DNA of 64,000 bases. It comes from Mauremys mutica. Lineage: Eukaryota > Chordata > Testudines > Geoemydidae. Each line of letters begins with the position of its first letter. Position 1 is the first letter of the stretch. The stretch is taken from the NCBI RefSeq assembly GCF_020497125.1, contig NC_059072.1, positions 75,151,697-75,215,696 on the forward strand. The letters are read 5' to 3'. This document shows positions 47,705 through 59,490 of the stretch, piece by piece. Under the pieces are notes generated by a model, which made no database searches, had not been told where the DNA came from, and was given only the letters and a program-made list of their open reading frames with translations. The position numbers and the translations under genes are program-made.

Positions 47705-47880
47705 AGCAGCCAGTTGGCTTTTAGCTCGTGGTAGAGGCTCATGCACTAAGCTCCAGAAGGTGCCGGTTCAATCTTGCCCACCACCGACCAGGGTCTGTTG
47801 GTCTTACACCAGCAACAGTCGATTTTCTCTTCTGCATAACTTTGGAGACAAGCGTTGTTGTACTCTGATGAATCTTGGCA
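47705..47880 (+). repeat. tRNA-derived SINE
   Basis: The A box TTTTAGCTCGTGGTAGAGG near 47718 and B box CCGGTTCAATCTTGCC near 47763 are spaced as in a tRNA. The rest does not fold as a real tRNA, and a unique body follows, so this is a SINE and not a tRNA gene. Confidence 0.6.
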
Positions 47881-47889
47881 TTTATTATA

Positions 47890-49030
47890 AATTAATTCCA
47901 TTTAATACTTGGAAGGCATTTAGATGTCTATAAAATTGGTGGATTTCCAGCTTTCACATCCCTACATTAAAGTGGAAACAACATGTGAGTTAAAAGATTT
48001 GTTATTTGGTCTGTCAGTTGTAGATTTTTACTGACCAAATCTTGTTTAAGCTAGTGGATGCATCTGCCTCTTGCTAATTCATGAAATCATTCCCTCTGGA
48101 TAACCCCCATTAGCTGGCATATTACTACTAAAGTATGTGAATTGATTCACCTCTTTTATTCTGCTGCTTCTAACATAATGCTCAAGTTAGGAGTTGCTTG
48201 GGTTCTCATTAGATTTGTTTTTTTCATAACTAATTATTAATCCCTTTTTTGCAATGCTGGACAATCTTTTGGTCTTTGCTTGCATGTTGAACTATCACTT
48301 AGAAGAGCTATGTCATCAGCAAAATCTAAAAATTTCATATACTGTTAAACCTTGTGATGTCTGTTATATACATCTACACTCATAACAAAAATCAATGCCC
48401 CCACCCCACCTTTTCCCACCCCCACTCCACCTCTTTCTGCTCAGTTCTGCCCCCTCCCCGAATGTCCCTGCTCCTCCCCCTCCCCCCAGCACCTCCTACA
48501 TGCTGCAGAACAGCTGAGCTTGGCAAGGGAGGCCCTGGAGAGGAAGGAGGGAGGGAGTGAACTGGCTACCCTTAGGTGCTAAGTATCCACTAATTTGTTT
48601 CCGTGGGTACTCCAGCTCTGGAAGCACTTATACATTTGATGCTATCTTTGATTATTACGGTTACATTGAAAACCTCTCAGACATGATCTTCCAGGTTGAA
48701 ATTCAGCCTGCTCTTCACTTAGGTAGAATAAAGAAAGCTTTTAAGGTAAAGCTAAGATGATACTGCAGAAGACTTTGCTTAACACTGAAAGGAGTGTAAT
48801 AGCTCCCCAGATCATTGCAGTTGCTTAGGTCACATCTCTGGTATTTTGATATATACCATCTTTTCATTGTTCTAGAGGCTCTTCCTGGTCCCATAATTTG
48901 AGAAGTTTGGGGATTACTTCAATGGTCTCATCACAAGCTTTCAACATTTTCCCAGTGGCTTGCAGCTGCAGCTTTCCTAGGTTAGCTTTATTGTGTGTCT
49001 CACTTTTGTTTGTGACAAGAGATGTCACAT
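47890..49030 (-). pseudogene. RTE-like LINE reverse transcriptase, decayed
   Basis: Minus strand. Near 49000-48860 lies the pre-RT helix (KMLKACDETIEVIPKLLKLW). Near 48800 an ITLLSVLSKVFC-like stretch and near 48700 EEQAEFQPGRSC. Near 48335 is the catalytic block FLDFADDIALLSDSS, with both aspartates present, followed by a broken thumb region to 47890. A repeat of about 250 bp (C-rich, 48375-48625) interrupts it between QPGRSC and FADD. Frame shifts and stops are numerous. Confidence 0.8.
48375..48625. mobile_element. Probable MITE inside the RTE-like LINE
   Basis: C-rich block (CCACCCCACCTTTTCCC) ending in CCGTGGGTACTCCAGCTCTG, a sequence typical of turtle MITE ends. It separates two parts of the RT frame. 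Exact ends unresolved. Confidence 0.45.
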
Positions 49031-49329
49031 CTAGTTGTGTGTGTCTAATTTAGTCAATAGTTTCTAGGAGTGTTGAAAATGCTCTGCAGATCATTATTCA
49101 TTCTGTTACTAAGGCCTTTCCTTGTTTATCTGTAACAGGCCTGCCAGCTATCTACTCAACAAAGTTCTATCAGCTCTTTCAGCAACTGCTTCAGCTCCTT
49201 TGGTGATGTTATCCATTTTTTTCCTCATCTCTTCTTGCACTGCTTTTTATTGCTTTGTCCTGTGTTTTATACAGATTTTTTGCTATTGCTTTTTCTGTAG
49301 GTGTTTTTGAGAAAAATATTGGCCTTGGC

Positions 49330-50340
49330 TGGTATCACAGGCTGCTATCACAGGCTGCTGAGGATAGTGGCTCACAGCTCTGGGTGTTGCTTCTTTGTCT
49401 CAGCAAGAGTGAGCTATGCTGGTGATTAGACCGTGTCAGCTTCCTGCCCTACCAGTCTGTCTTCCTTACCAGCAAACCCCTTGATTCTACAAGTCATAAC
49501 TTTGCCTTGCAGGTAGCGATCAGGGAACTCCAGCCCCGGAGCTCCTCAGAGATGTGTCTCTGCAGTACACAGCCCCTATCAATTTACATTGATTGACTTG
49601 TTAAAAGGTGCAGTACATTTCAGCTCAATTGAACACTTAAAGTACAGCATTGAACTAGTTTATAGTAAAAAAAACAAGTTTATTAACAGGAGGACATAGG
49701 CTAAGTGATACCAAGAAGGAGGAATAAAGATAGAAATGGTTAAACAAAAGTAAAACACTAAGACTAAAACTTAATCAGCTGTTATTCCTGTTCAGCATGG
49801 TTTCCCTATTCACAGCCATTTCTCCAGCTCAACTGGCTGTTCCAGCCAGGATCCACCCTTACAACATCAAAATGCTGGTTTCTTTGTTCACTCAAGATGG
49901 ATACCCTGAAGTCTTTCAACAGTTCCTTATATTCCCCAAAGTTTATCTTTGACCTCAGAGTCAGGCAGCACTCCTGAGGGGCTCAGCTTGGCTCTTCTTG
50001 CTGAGTACCCCAGGGAGCTGAAGCCATACTGATTTCACAGTCTCCAGTGATTTTACAATGCAAATACCCTTCCTGCAATCTCCTGTAAATGAACAGTCCA
50101 TTGTCCATGTCTCTGGTCACACCTGACTCAGTTCACTATTGAGACAGGTGTTTGTCTTCCCTTTTCTCTGGGGAAAATTTTTTGCCTCCTTTCTTTAGTC
50201 TCCAAAACATATCAGAGTATCCATAGTTTCACCTACAGTTTTGTTACAGACATTTCACAGTGATTAATGACCAGAGTGTTATTAGTTTTCAAATGATATA
50301 TTACATGACACCTTTTAAATAAAAGTGTGTGAGGTGCAAT
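49330..50340 (-). mobile_element. LTR-like repeat, minus strand
   Basis: Read on the minus strand it has the AGGTGTCATGTAATATATCA start region near 50315, a poly(A)-type GTTAATAAACTTG near 49680 and a U5-like tail to about 49330. It is similar in layout to the LTR at 16830-18005. No target duplication or internal genes found. Confidence 0.45.
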
Positions 50341-50887
50341 GAGCTAGTCAGGCTAGCTGAGTTTTACTGTTACATACCAGGAAAATCCTTGCCATTTTGC
50401 ATTTGGGTGCTCCGAGGTCACAGGTTTCTTTTCTTTCACACAGTTCCACATATCCTCACTTATCCAGACTTTAGATTTGTTAGTCTGGAAACCAAACTAC
50501 AGTTATTGCAGCATCTGTGATACTGAGACACAGCGAGGGCCAGGTCATGTTAATGTTGACTTCTTGTTGTGGATCTAAGTCCTGAAATCAATTCGTTTTG
50601 AAAAATCACTGCTGTAATGTTTTGTCTGCTAGCCTTTTGCTGTCAATTTTCTTGATACTTTTTGGGCAGTGTTTCTGGAGTTTGATCTTCAGTCTTGCCA
50701 CACAAAGTGTGGTCACTTCCCACATCAGCTCCATTTTCTCAGATGTCCTGGTGAGTTGATCTAAACAAAACATACACCTTGCTTCTGACAAATTCTGCCT
50801 ATACAAAGAACAGACAATTTAACTACTGGTTCCCATTTTGTCACCTTGATCACAGCATCAGGATGGCACCTGTGAAAAATGCATATA
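50341..50887. other. Non-coding stretch, nothing recognised
   Basis: Short ORFs without family signatures between the LTR-like repeat and the Tigger-like element. Confidence 0.5.
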
Positions 50888-51507
50888 CAGTAGATTCAGC
50901 TTATTAGCAATCCCTCTGTTGCCAGCAAAAAGTTGCCATTATCTAGCAGTTACTGATAAGTGGAAAACAGGTTTGCAAGGCAGGGAAGGAAATGCCGGGG
51001 CATGCCTTCTGTGGCTGCGGCCCTGCAAACCTGCCTGCAAGCAGGGCAGTAGTGGGAAGGGGGGCTGCAGCCTGAATGCCAGGGCTTTCTATGGAAAGAG
51101 AGGGTGCTGTGAGCCTATGGGGCTGCACCGTACCTCTCCCTGCTCTGTGGAGTTTGGGGCTCATGACGTCCCAGTGTTTCCTTCCTTGTGTGCAGTCCTC
51201 CACTAAGGCACAGCCAGGAGAGCGCAGGGACATCTGGACTGCAGCCCTCTTCCTTGCTACTGCCTTGCCCACCGCCTCCCCTCCCAGTCCCACGCCTTAT
51301 CTCCAGTATGCTGGCAGGTTTGCTAGGGTGCAGCCCTAGACAGAAGCATTAGGATGGGCTGAGCATTGGCTGCAGGCAGGCTTCTCTGGCTGCAGCCCCA
51401 CAAGGCATATGCCATTGATACTAATGGGATGGGACAGGGTCCCAGGAAAATGTTGCCATTAAGTGGATGTTGCTAGTATCAGGATTGCTATGAAGCAGAA
51501 TCTACTG
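50888..51507. mobile_element. pogo/Tigger-like non-autonomous DNA transposon
   Basis: Left end CAGTAGATTCAGCTTATTAG; right end, read inwards, CAGTAGATTCTGCTTCATAG. TA flanks both sides. Similarity continues for about 65 bp on each side (GCAATCC, TTGCCATTA). The interior is GC-rich and encodes no transposase. Confidence 0.85.
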
Positions 51508-52480
51508 TATGTAGCTGATGTCAAAGCATCCAAGTGCAACATATGTTTGAGCAAAATGCATAGGCGACAATACAAAAATCAACACAAGCAAAATCAATAC
51601 TATGTGTAAAACAATCACATCCTTAAAAGTAACCTCCATTCATGTATTAGAAATACTTATTTCTAAGTCACCATCATGTCTGCTGCCATCTAGAATTTTT
51701 TTTGTTTTGTCTTGCACAGGTCATTGCTAATCTGAATGGGTGTTCTTTGGATCTAATAATTTTTTTTTTAATTTAAAGGTTAGTGGATCAATGTGTAAGC
51801 TAGAAACCGGTATGCATTTCTCAACTTCATCTTGGTGTTTGAGCTCACTTTGAATAATGAATTAATTGCAATAAATTGGAATGGGCATAATCATGGTTTA
51901 AACCCATAATGCTGCATCCAGGAGGAGTGAAATAAATCTGGAATAGTGACTTTTTTATAATTAGCTACAACATATTATTGTCCATTGCTATTGCAGGTCA
52001 GCCTTACTGCTGGGCATCGCCACTTGCTGAGCTTTGCAAGGCAAGAGGCACTAGCAGCTATTTCACTTGTTGAGCCATCTTGTTGGGATGGTGCCGAATT
52101 GTTGGAGGGATTCCTTAATTAACAGTTAAAGAAGCAACACTACTGGACGGAGTAGCCAAAATGCTTCTCCGTGGGCTCGAGTAGGACTGCGAGCCGGAGG
52201 GGTTTCCAGGCAGCCAAGGCCTTCCCGCGAGGGAATCAGAGACAGACCAGATGGCTGAGTTGACCAGACTTGGAGAGAAAAAGTCGTCCATAGAATTGGT
52301 AACCACCTTCTCTATTTGCCAAGCAGGAAGTGTGTGAGGCTAGCACAGGAGCTGTTTGTGTATGTTTGTGAAAGAGGCTCGCTAAGAGGAATGTATAGTT
52401 CTTTAAGGTCTAACATAACTCTTATGTGCTTAATGTAACCCTTTACCACTTGTGTAATTCCTTCTCAAATAAACTGCAGT
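51508..52480. other. Non-coding stretch
   Basis: AT-rich to about 51980, then moderate GC. CTCAAATAAACTGCAG near 52464 looks like a poly(A) signal on the plus strand. No gene recognised. Confidence 0.45.
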
Positions 52481-54800
52481 GTATGCAAGTTAATTACTGT
52501 GGACCTTTTTCATGGATATGACAGTAATCTGCTCCACTGGGAGCCATTAAAGATCCATTCAGGGGTAGTAGCCCCCTGGTGCCAACACATGTCGGGCTGC
52601 GATGGCCACAGACATGTGTTGTGGTGCCAAGGATGTCACACTGACACACATGCCAATATTCATTTGTAGAATAGCAGACCATATGTGGTGTCCTCCACGT
52701 TTGATTGCTAGATGAAGTACCAGGAGCTGTGGTAGCTCCAGATGCTTCTTGAAGATATCTCCTTCCAAGTAGAATGGACAGCTGCCCAATTATCAAATAC
52801 GGTGGTGTCATGGTCCAATACCTGTAGAGATACAGCAAAGGAAGTGTCTTCCATCTGTGCACTTTGAATTAACAGAGGCATTTTATTCACCTTTTTAAAA
52901 ACTTTGTTGCACAGATTAAGCAATTGTCACAGTACTCTTTCACATTTCTTAGACCTGGCCATCAACCTAGTTTTCAATTTTTGCATGGGTTTGTCAGTTC
53001 CCCTTGATATCCTCCTGAGAGACTATCATGTACCAAATATAAATCAGATCTTTACAAAATTTGCTCTGGCACCACCCATACTGTTTCCTTATTCCCGCTA
53101 TACGTGACTAAGCAACTCTCCATTACTAAGGTTAATGTTGGTTTTAAGGGCAAGTCCTGTGACAATTCCTTCCCTGCCTGCACCTGTTTTATTGCTTCTG
53201 ACAACACTGCATTATGCTTCTGCAGTGCTTGCAAATCAGGTATGGTCTCTGTAGCACTCAGAATCTTATGTGAGGGCAGTCCATCATGCCTCCTCCCCAC
53301 CTCCCATTGGGCACCTGTTTAGTAAGAGAGTGAGCTACAGACTTTTCATACTAAAAGTGCTCCATTTCACTATGATTTTTAACCTTCAAAGTGAAGGAAG
53401 CGGAGGACACAAGCAAGACAGACAATAAGATAGAAGGGATGCATAAGCTAGTGGGGAACCTGCAGAAGTAAAATTATGAGAATGCCAGAAAGGAAGGAAT
53501 TGCATAAGGGCATTACAAACCCATGCAGAATCAGAGAGAAAAAGAAAGGGGGGTGTAAAAGGAGTGAACCATTACAATACACAAGCCACAGCATTAAGTT
53601 CAGCATATTGAGCCAAGTGCGGGGTACAGGGGAGGAGGAGGAGGAGGAGAGAGAGAGAGATGGGTCAAACAGAGAAAGTACTGGAACGGTCTGTAAAAAT
53701 GGAATGTACTAGTGGAGGGAGGTCAAGGCTGGAAAGACTGAGGTAGTGAGGATGGGGAGGTAGGCAAAGGTAGGTTCTCAGCCTCTCTTTGCCTTCCTCT
53801 CTTTTCACCTTTCTCCTGGTTACGTCTATTTTGATATCTTCCTAGTATCTCTTTTATTTCTTCTAAATTATGAGCAAGAGATCTGAGGGTACATACACTC
53901 AATACTTTTTTAAAAAATCTTTATTTTGTTCTTCTAGTTTTAATCCTTCCTTTAGTTCTTTCATTTGCTTACTCATCTGTACTACCTTATTATTAAGGGC
54001 CATGCAGGCCATATGGAAGCCTCTGAACTGCTTTTGATTCTCCTTTCCTTTCTTACCTTTGTCTTATCTTGCCTGTACCACTTATAAATATAACTTTTTG
54101 TGGCATGTCCAGCAAAAATGAAGCACATCCATATTCCATTACATATTAAATTTAAAAAAATGCTTGAGCGGGTTCTTTATTTTCTGTCACCATTATAGAG
54201 GTGTCACCTATAAAAGTGTTCTGCTATAATCAGTCTTTAAACAATTACACAGCCTTGCTGCTAGCATATGTTGTACACCCTAGACTGTTAGCCATCAGAG
54301 TCTTATCTCTATACTGCTATCACCTATTACTGCTAACTGGGCTGCAGTCTCTGTTAAGTGGTTTGATTGATATGGGCTATTCATAGCCCATCTGGGGTGC
54401 CAATTTGTTAGCTGTTGGGGTTAGGTACAAAGTGAGTCAGATAACCAGAGTAAATTAAAGGTCAGCAGAATACATAACTACATAGCACCTAGCTAGTTAA
54501 CTATTTTACACTAATAATCCCTGCTGCAACCATCACTGGTGGTGGTCCTATAGAACCCCAGCAAGATTTTGTGGCTCCTCAGTCCCTAAGAGACTGGTAA
54601 TGGGACTTTTTTTTTTTTTAAACAAAAATTTTTCCCCCACCAGTTTTTGCATGATTTACAAAAAACAACTGATTACTCCTAAGATTAGAGAATCAACAAG
54701 CCATTTGAAAATGTGAGAAATCCTTTTCATTTGAAGTTTCTCACACATAAAACTTAGTGTCATTATCATGTGACAAAGTGCACATAAGAATTTTGAAAAC
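52481..54800 (-). other. Possible endogenous retrovirus remnant, unproven
   Basis: On the minus strand, 54410-54390 reads GCTAACA then TGGCACCCCAGATGGGC, which looks like an LTR end followed by a primer-binding site. 53300-53052 is an open helical frame, and 52862-52494 is a Cys-containing frame ending in a stop. No protease, polymerase or matching second LTR was found. The order is compatible with a deleted provirus but also with unrelated sequence. Confidence 0.25.
53630..53662 (+). repeat. GGA/GA purine microsatellite
   Basis: GGAGGAGGA units followed by GAGAGAGAGA. Confidence 0.85.
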
Positions 54801-54865
54801 GCTTCTCCAATAAGAGATGAAAGTAGTGGTCCTTCAAAAGTTAGTCTATTTGTATTACTGTAGTA

Positions 54866-55184
54866 CAGGGATTAGCAACCTTTGGCACGCAGCTCGCCAG
54901 GGTAAGTACCCTGGTGGGCCGGGTCGGTTTGTTTATCTGCCGCGTCCGCAGGTTCCACTGGCCCCGGTTCATTGCTCCAGGCCAATAGGGGCTGAGGGAA
55001 GCCACGGCCAGCACATCCCTCGGCCTGTACCACTTCCCGCAGCCCCCATTGGCCTGGAGCTGTGAACCGCAGTCAGTGGGAGCCGCGATTGGCCGAACCT
55101 GTGGATGCGGCAGGTAAACAAACAGGCCCGGACTGCCAGGGTGCTTACCCTGGCAAACTGTGTGCTAGAGGTTGCCGATCCCTG
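54866..55184. mobile_element. hAT MITE (Charlie-like), 319 bp
   Basis: Ends CAGGGATTAGCAACCTTTGG and, read inwards, CAGGGATCGGCAACCTCTAG. The flanks CTGTAGTA (54858-54865) and CTTTAGTA (55185-55192) match in 7 of 8 bases. The interior is GC-rich with its own inverted blocks. Confidence 0.9.
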
Positions 55185-55336
55185 CTTTAGTATCTATGAT
55201 CTCTCGTCATGGGCTAAGACCCCATTTTACTGAAATAAGCTCCACGCTGAAAGTAAGGAGACCTTGAATGCTAGTTTCATCTGTGCCTGACTGAATCTTA
55301 AAACTTATATTTGCACTTACATAGTACTTTACTGAC

Positions 55337-56078
55337 TGTGATGAGGTTTGACTCACCACCACTGGCTTCCCCTGCTGGTCACTCCAGGAATTAGCTCTCA
55401 ACCACTGTGGAGCACCCTCGACGCGTGGTAGCTCGCTCGTTGTCTCTGCTCTGCTGTCCTGGAACCCGTGTTGCTCCATGCTCAGCAGCATCCTCTTCAG
55501 GACAGTCTTCACTTCAGGACACTGCTCTCTGGCAGTGCTCACTACTCTGGTCTCACCCCCTTCTGCGGGGGGAGGGTGTTAACAGCAGTCCTTCTGTTTG
55601 CCCTGCCTCGATGGCCAACTGCAACCCTACAAGCTATCTCCTTGTCTCAGGGATGGGTCGCGGTCTGTCTTGGCCCCTCTTCTCAGTGGCCAGGAGCAAT
55701 GTAAGGGGGACCCTCTAGCGGCGGCCTCCTTCTGCCCTCCTTATCTCTGCTCTTGCCGCTTAGCTTCCCTGGGCCACTTCCTCTTTGGCCCTATGCACCT
55801 TCTCGACCCCTTCTATCAAGGGCCACAGCCTGGCAGGTACCTGGGCTGGACCCCTGCTCCGCTTCCCCAAGCCTGTCCAGTACTGCTTTGTCCAAGGTGC
55901 TGCTCCTTAGCTCAGGAGCCAGTACTTCTCCCTCACTAGCCAGGGAGTGACTGACTTCTCCTCTATTAGGCAGCCTTTATATAGGACCTAGCCCAGCCCT
56001 GATTGGTTGCTGGTCTGTGCAGCCTCTTGGGCCTGGTTCAGCCCTTCTTCTCAGGGGGTGGGGCATCACCCCACCACA
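55337..56078 (-). mobile_element. Solo LTR, 742 bp, minus strand
   Basis: On the minus strand it begins TGTGGTGGGGTGATGCCCC and ends AACCTCATCACA. CTGAC at 55332-55336 and 56079-56083 is the 5-bp duplication. TATA-like CCTATATAAAGGC lies near 55980. It matches the TGT...ACA design of 18630-19322. Overlapping ORFs inside are compositional. Confidence 0.85.
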
Positions 56079-56383
56079 CTGACTTATTAACTAACTGTTT
56101 ATAAATATAAGCAGTCCCATATTACAGAAGGAAATTTGACCCTTAACCTTTCTAAGGGTCAGATTTCTAAAAGTAGCCTTGAATTTTAGATGCCTTTGTT
56201 TTGGATGTCCATCTGTAGGTACCTAAGGCTTTATTATAAAGGGTGCTCTTACTGACGCCTTTCTGAGTTGGGGTACTCAATACTCCTGAAAATTCAGGCC
56301 CTTAGAAACTTAGATTTCAGAGACAGCAAACTTCAGCTGATGGTCAATAACCATTTCTTCTGGAATTCCAGAACAAGAAAAGA

Positions 56384-56790
56384 CACTTTAACTTTCCTAG
56401 ATTTGTGATGTTAGTCATGGGAAATAGTGGCTATTGGATACCATATGTCCCTGTTCTGTACACAGGTCTGGTGTTATTCTTTTCCAAGGCCTAACAGCTA
56501 ATGCTGTGGGTAAGAGCTTTGAGCTGTGTGAGACAGTCTGTATCCCCTTTTACAGGGCTGTGATCAATTTCATACAAAGTATGCCTTATGAGGTATCATT
56601 TGAAAACTCAATTTGCTGATCATTATGTTCCTTGTAAAATGTGGTGACACTGTATGTAAAGAGATAAGATTATACTGTATGATATTACTGAGCCGGGAGT
56701 GCAGTCACAAGCCAGTTCCCACGAGACAAAAGGCTAGCCAACACCTCAGCTAGGTGTCAACAAAATCCAGTGGCCTATCATCTGGTTAAC
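56384..56790 (+). repeat. LTR-like repeat fragment
   Basis: TGCCTTATGAGGTATCATTT near 56582 resembles a segment of the LTR-like repeat at 49330-50340 (ATATATCATTTGAAAAC on the minus strand). It probably belongs to a related LTR family. Ends unresolved. Confidence 0.4.
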
Positions 56791-57211
56791 TGGCCATTCT
56801 TTGGCAGGAAAGAGGATGCGGGAGAAAAATCTATATCTTGACAAAGACAGCTTTTGTCGACAAAACAGTGAATGTGTACACACTGCGATGTGACTTTTTG
56901 CCAGCAAAAATGTCCTGTTTTGATGACAAAATAACACCACCCTGACGACACACACAAGGTTTTTTGCACAAATGTTTTGTCAACAAAGTGCCAGTGTAGA
57001 CATCATGGTTGATTTTATTGCTTTAATTGGCTTCCAGAAGGTGTCCCACAATGCCCATCCTGACCACTCTGGTCAGCAGTTTGAACTCTATTGCCCTGCA
57101 GCCAGGTAAACAGCTATCTGCCCCTCCCCCTTAGAAGCACCGGAAATTTTTGAAATTCCATTTCCTGTTGGCATGGCATTGAGAGATCTCATTGCATCTT
57201 CCCAGGTGACC

Positions 57212-58670
57212 ATGGCAGCTTATCGCAGCAAACGTTCTCCCACTTGGACCACTGTGCAGCTGCTGGATTTGCTCAGTATATAGAGAGAGGAGGCTGTGCA
57301 GTCCCAGCTGTGCATGAGCCATAGGAATTTTGATACCTACAGGCAGATTTCTCGAGGCTTGTGTGAAAAGCGCTATGATTGGGACACGCTGCAGTGCGGA
57401 ATGAAGATAAAGGAGCTGAGGCAGGTGTACCATAAGGCGAGGGAGACAACCCATCATTCTGGTGCTGCACCTAAGACCTGCTGGTTCTATGAGGAGCTGG
57501 ACACTATCCTCAGCGGTGACTCCATCTCCACCGCCAAGAACCCTGTGAATACTTTGGCAGGCTGGAGGCAACAGAAAGAGGATCTAACCTGGAGGATGTA
57601 GTAATTGATAAAGAGGTGGAGTTAGATGATGTGGCACTCCTGGTGGGTCACCCAGTGGAGCAGGCAAGCCAGGAACTACTCAGCACTCCAGAAGTGTCTA
57701 GCCAGTCTCATCAGTTGCTCTCTGGTGAGCAAGAAGTAGGAGAGGAGATGCCTGGTAAGTGGCTGTGGTTTGCGTAGTGCAGAGGTGGGTTCAGGGTATA
57801 TAAATGCACAAGGCTGGCTGTGTTTCTGTGTGCTGGACATTTCCCTTTGCAGCTAATCATTGCAGTGGAACAGGGTGTTGATGCACACAAAGATCTCACA
57901 GGAATCCTCCAGAGAGATCTCTAGGAAAGTTTCGTGGAGGTACTCCGCAATCCTCTGCTGAAGGTTCCTTGGCAGAGCTGCTTGGTTCCTTCCTGCATTG
58001 TAGGAAACTTTCCCATGCCCATTCAGCAATCACTTGTGCAGGGACCAAAGCAGCACACAGGCGAGCAGCATAGGTTCCAGGGCAGAAGCCACAAGCATGT
58101 AGCAGATGTACCCTCTCTTCCCTGCTTACCCTCAGTAGTAAGATATCTGCTACAATGACCTCGCCTGTAGAAAAGTATGGGAGAATTTTACAATTTTTCC
58201 TAGTCAGCTGTACTGCAACCCTTGCAGAGTGCTCTTTCCCCTCCCCCATATAGAGCGCCCCCACTCCAGTCCATACTCACCATGCTTTGGGTGTTCACCA
58301 AGATGTGTGCTTCCCAAGGGTCAGTGAGAAAGTGATTGTTATGTTACCAGAGGTGTATTTTACTGAAATGTTTCACCGCTGTGCGTGAACTTAATCATGC
58401 TTCTGTGCATTGTTCCTTCCGCTTTGGCAAATGTGGACTCGAGGAACACCCAGCGAGTGTCTCCACCAGATAAGAAAGTACCCAAGATGGAGCAAAGATG
58501 ACATTTTCCAGGAGGTACTGAACTTCTCCAATGCAGAGAAAAGGGAACACAAGGAGTAGAGAGAAGCTGAAAGGCAGGACAGAAAAGAAAAATCAGGAGT
58601 TTGTTAAGGATGCTACTGAGCAGATTTCTGCAAAGCTGTCCACTATTTCACAAAGACATGGTCCTTTGTA
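57212..58670 (+). pseudogene. Myb/SANT-like DNA-binding protein, decayed copy
   Basis: Exon 1 starts with the Met at 57212 (MAAYRSKRSPTWTTVQLLDL), hits TAG after about 25 codons and then continues in frame through CGMKIKELRQVYHKARETTH and CWFYEELDTILSGDS. The donor CTG|GTAAGTGG at 57754 corresponds to that of the copy at 12407. Exon 2 starts near 58435. It encodes the basic charged tail, with shifts between frames (EVLNFSNAEKREHKEW). The AG acceptor appears lost. It is homologous to the 12407-14249 gene but much more diverged, so it belongs to a different Harbinger subfamily. Confidence 0.75.
57896..58264 (-). pseudogene. Antisense ORF in the Myb intron, second copy
   Basis: The minus-strand reading first resembles the N-terminal half of 13023-13325 (RVSREERVHLL, then PGTYAARLCAALVP). 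After a frame change it matches the C-terminal half (GKVSYNAGRNQAALPRNL, then YLHETFLEISLED). Family unknown. Confidence 0.55.
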
Positions 58671-59044
58671 ACAGGATATGATTAACTGCCCTGCACACTT
58701 GCAGCCTGAAAGGTCAGCTTCCCAACTCCAAATTGATTTGCGACTGACTGGTAGCAGTCTGCAGTCACCAGCTTCCACACAGCGATTGCCACGTGATTTT
58801 CTACCAATAGGGCAGCTCTCATTCTGGTGTCTTTGCACCATACTGCTGGGACGAGCTCCACACACAGTTCCAGGGAGCAGGCTTTGAAAGCTCTGTAACC
58901 ACTGCTCATCATCCCAGACCAGCACAACAATACGATCCCACCATTCAGTGCTTGTTTCCCAAGCCCAAAAGCAATGGTCCACAGTCTGCAGCTGTTCCAT
59001 GAATGCCAAAAGCAATCTAAAGTTGCTCCTAGAATGTCAGGCAA
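58593..59044 (-). pseudogene. HARBI1-like transposase, N-terminal fragment
   Basis: On the minus strand, two overlapping frames together give EWWDRIVVLVWDDEQWLQSF, then KDTRMRAALLVENHVAIAVW and KLVTADCYQSVANQFGVGK, then EIVDSFAEI. This is the N-terminal helix-turn-helix region of HARBI1-like DDE nucleases. The catalytic aspartates and glutamate further downstream are missing. It would be transcribed from the right end, converging on the Myb-like gene, and overlaps that gene's exon 2 on the opposite strand. Confidence 0.8.
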
Positions 59045-59490
59045 CTGGGGTCTTCTTCAGTTAGGAACTTTGTGATTAACTGCCCTGCCATCCGTGATGT
59101 CTTAATGACAGTTAGCAGAGCATAGGAAAGCAGTGCAGGATCCATCCCTTCTCACAAAGATGCTAGGGTGCATAGCAAAACAAGGGCCGTTGAAAAATTC
59201 TGTAAGTCCATGGAATGCTGGGACAGAAAATAGTGCATCATGGATCATTGAGCCCAGTCCCAAATTGTGCCACAATCTGCTCTGCTTTCCCACAAGACCT
59301 AGTGTCAGAAGATGTCGAGCTGGACGGTGGGATAGATACCCACAGTGCATTGCTCACACTGTCAGTGATAGTGCCTCAACTGTGGGCGCACTCTGCAGGC
59401 AGAGGGAGCAAGTGTGAACATGCAGTACCAATTTTTATTGTAGCACTTTGAGTGTCAACATGATTTTTTTGACAAAACTCTGTAGCATAG

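Larger units (their letters stand above)
56831..59490 (+). mobile_element. PIF/Harbinger element, older copy with both genes
   Basis: The right end, read inwards, starts TAGGCTTTGTCTATGCTACA and continues GAGTTTTGTC. The left region has the matching CTTTTGTCGACAAAAC, though its outermost bases are lost. It carries a Myb/SANT-like pseudogene (plus) and a HARBI1-like transposase fragment (minus), plus the antisense intron ORF also seen at 13023-13325. Confidence 0.75.

Noticed and set aside
47705..47790. tRNA gene candidate
   Set aside because: A and B boxes are present, but the arms do not pair into a cloverleaf and a SINE body follows.
55407..55950. Several plus-strand ORFs of 65-113 codons
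   Set aside because: They are inside the minus-strand solo LTR and reflect its composition.
57131..57571. 146-codon minus-strand ORF
   Set aside because: It is the antisense shadow of the second Myb/SANT-like exon 1.
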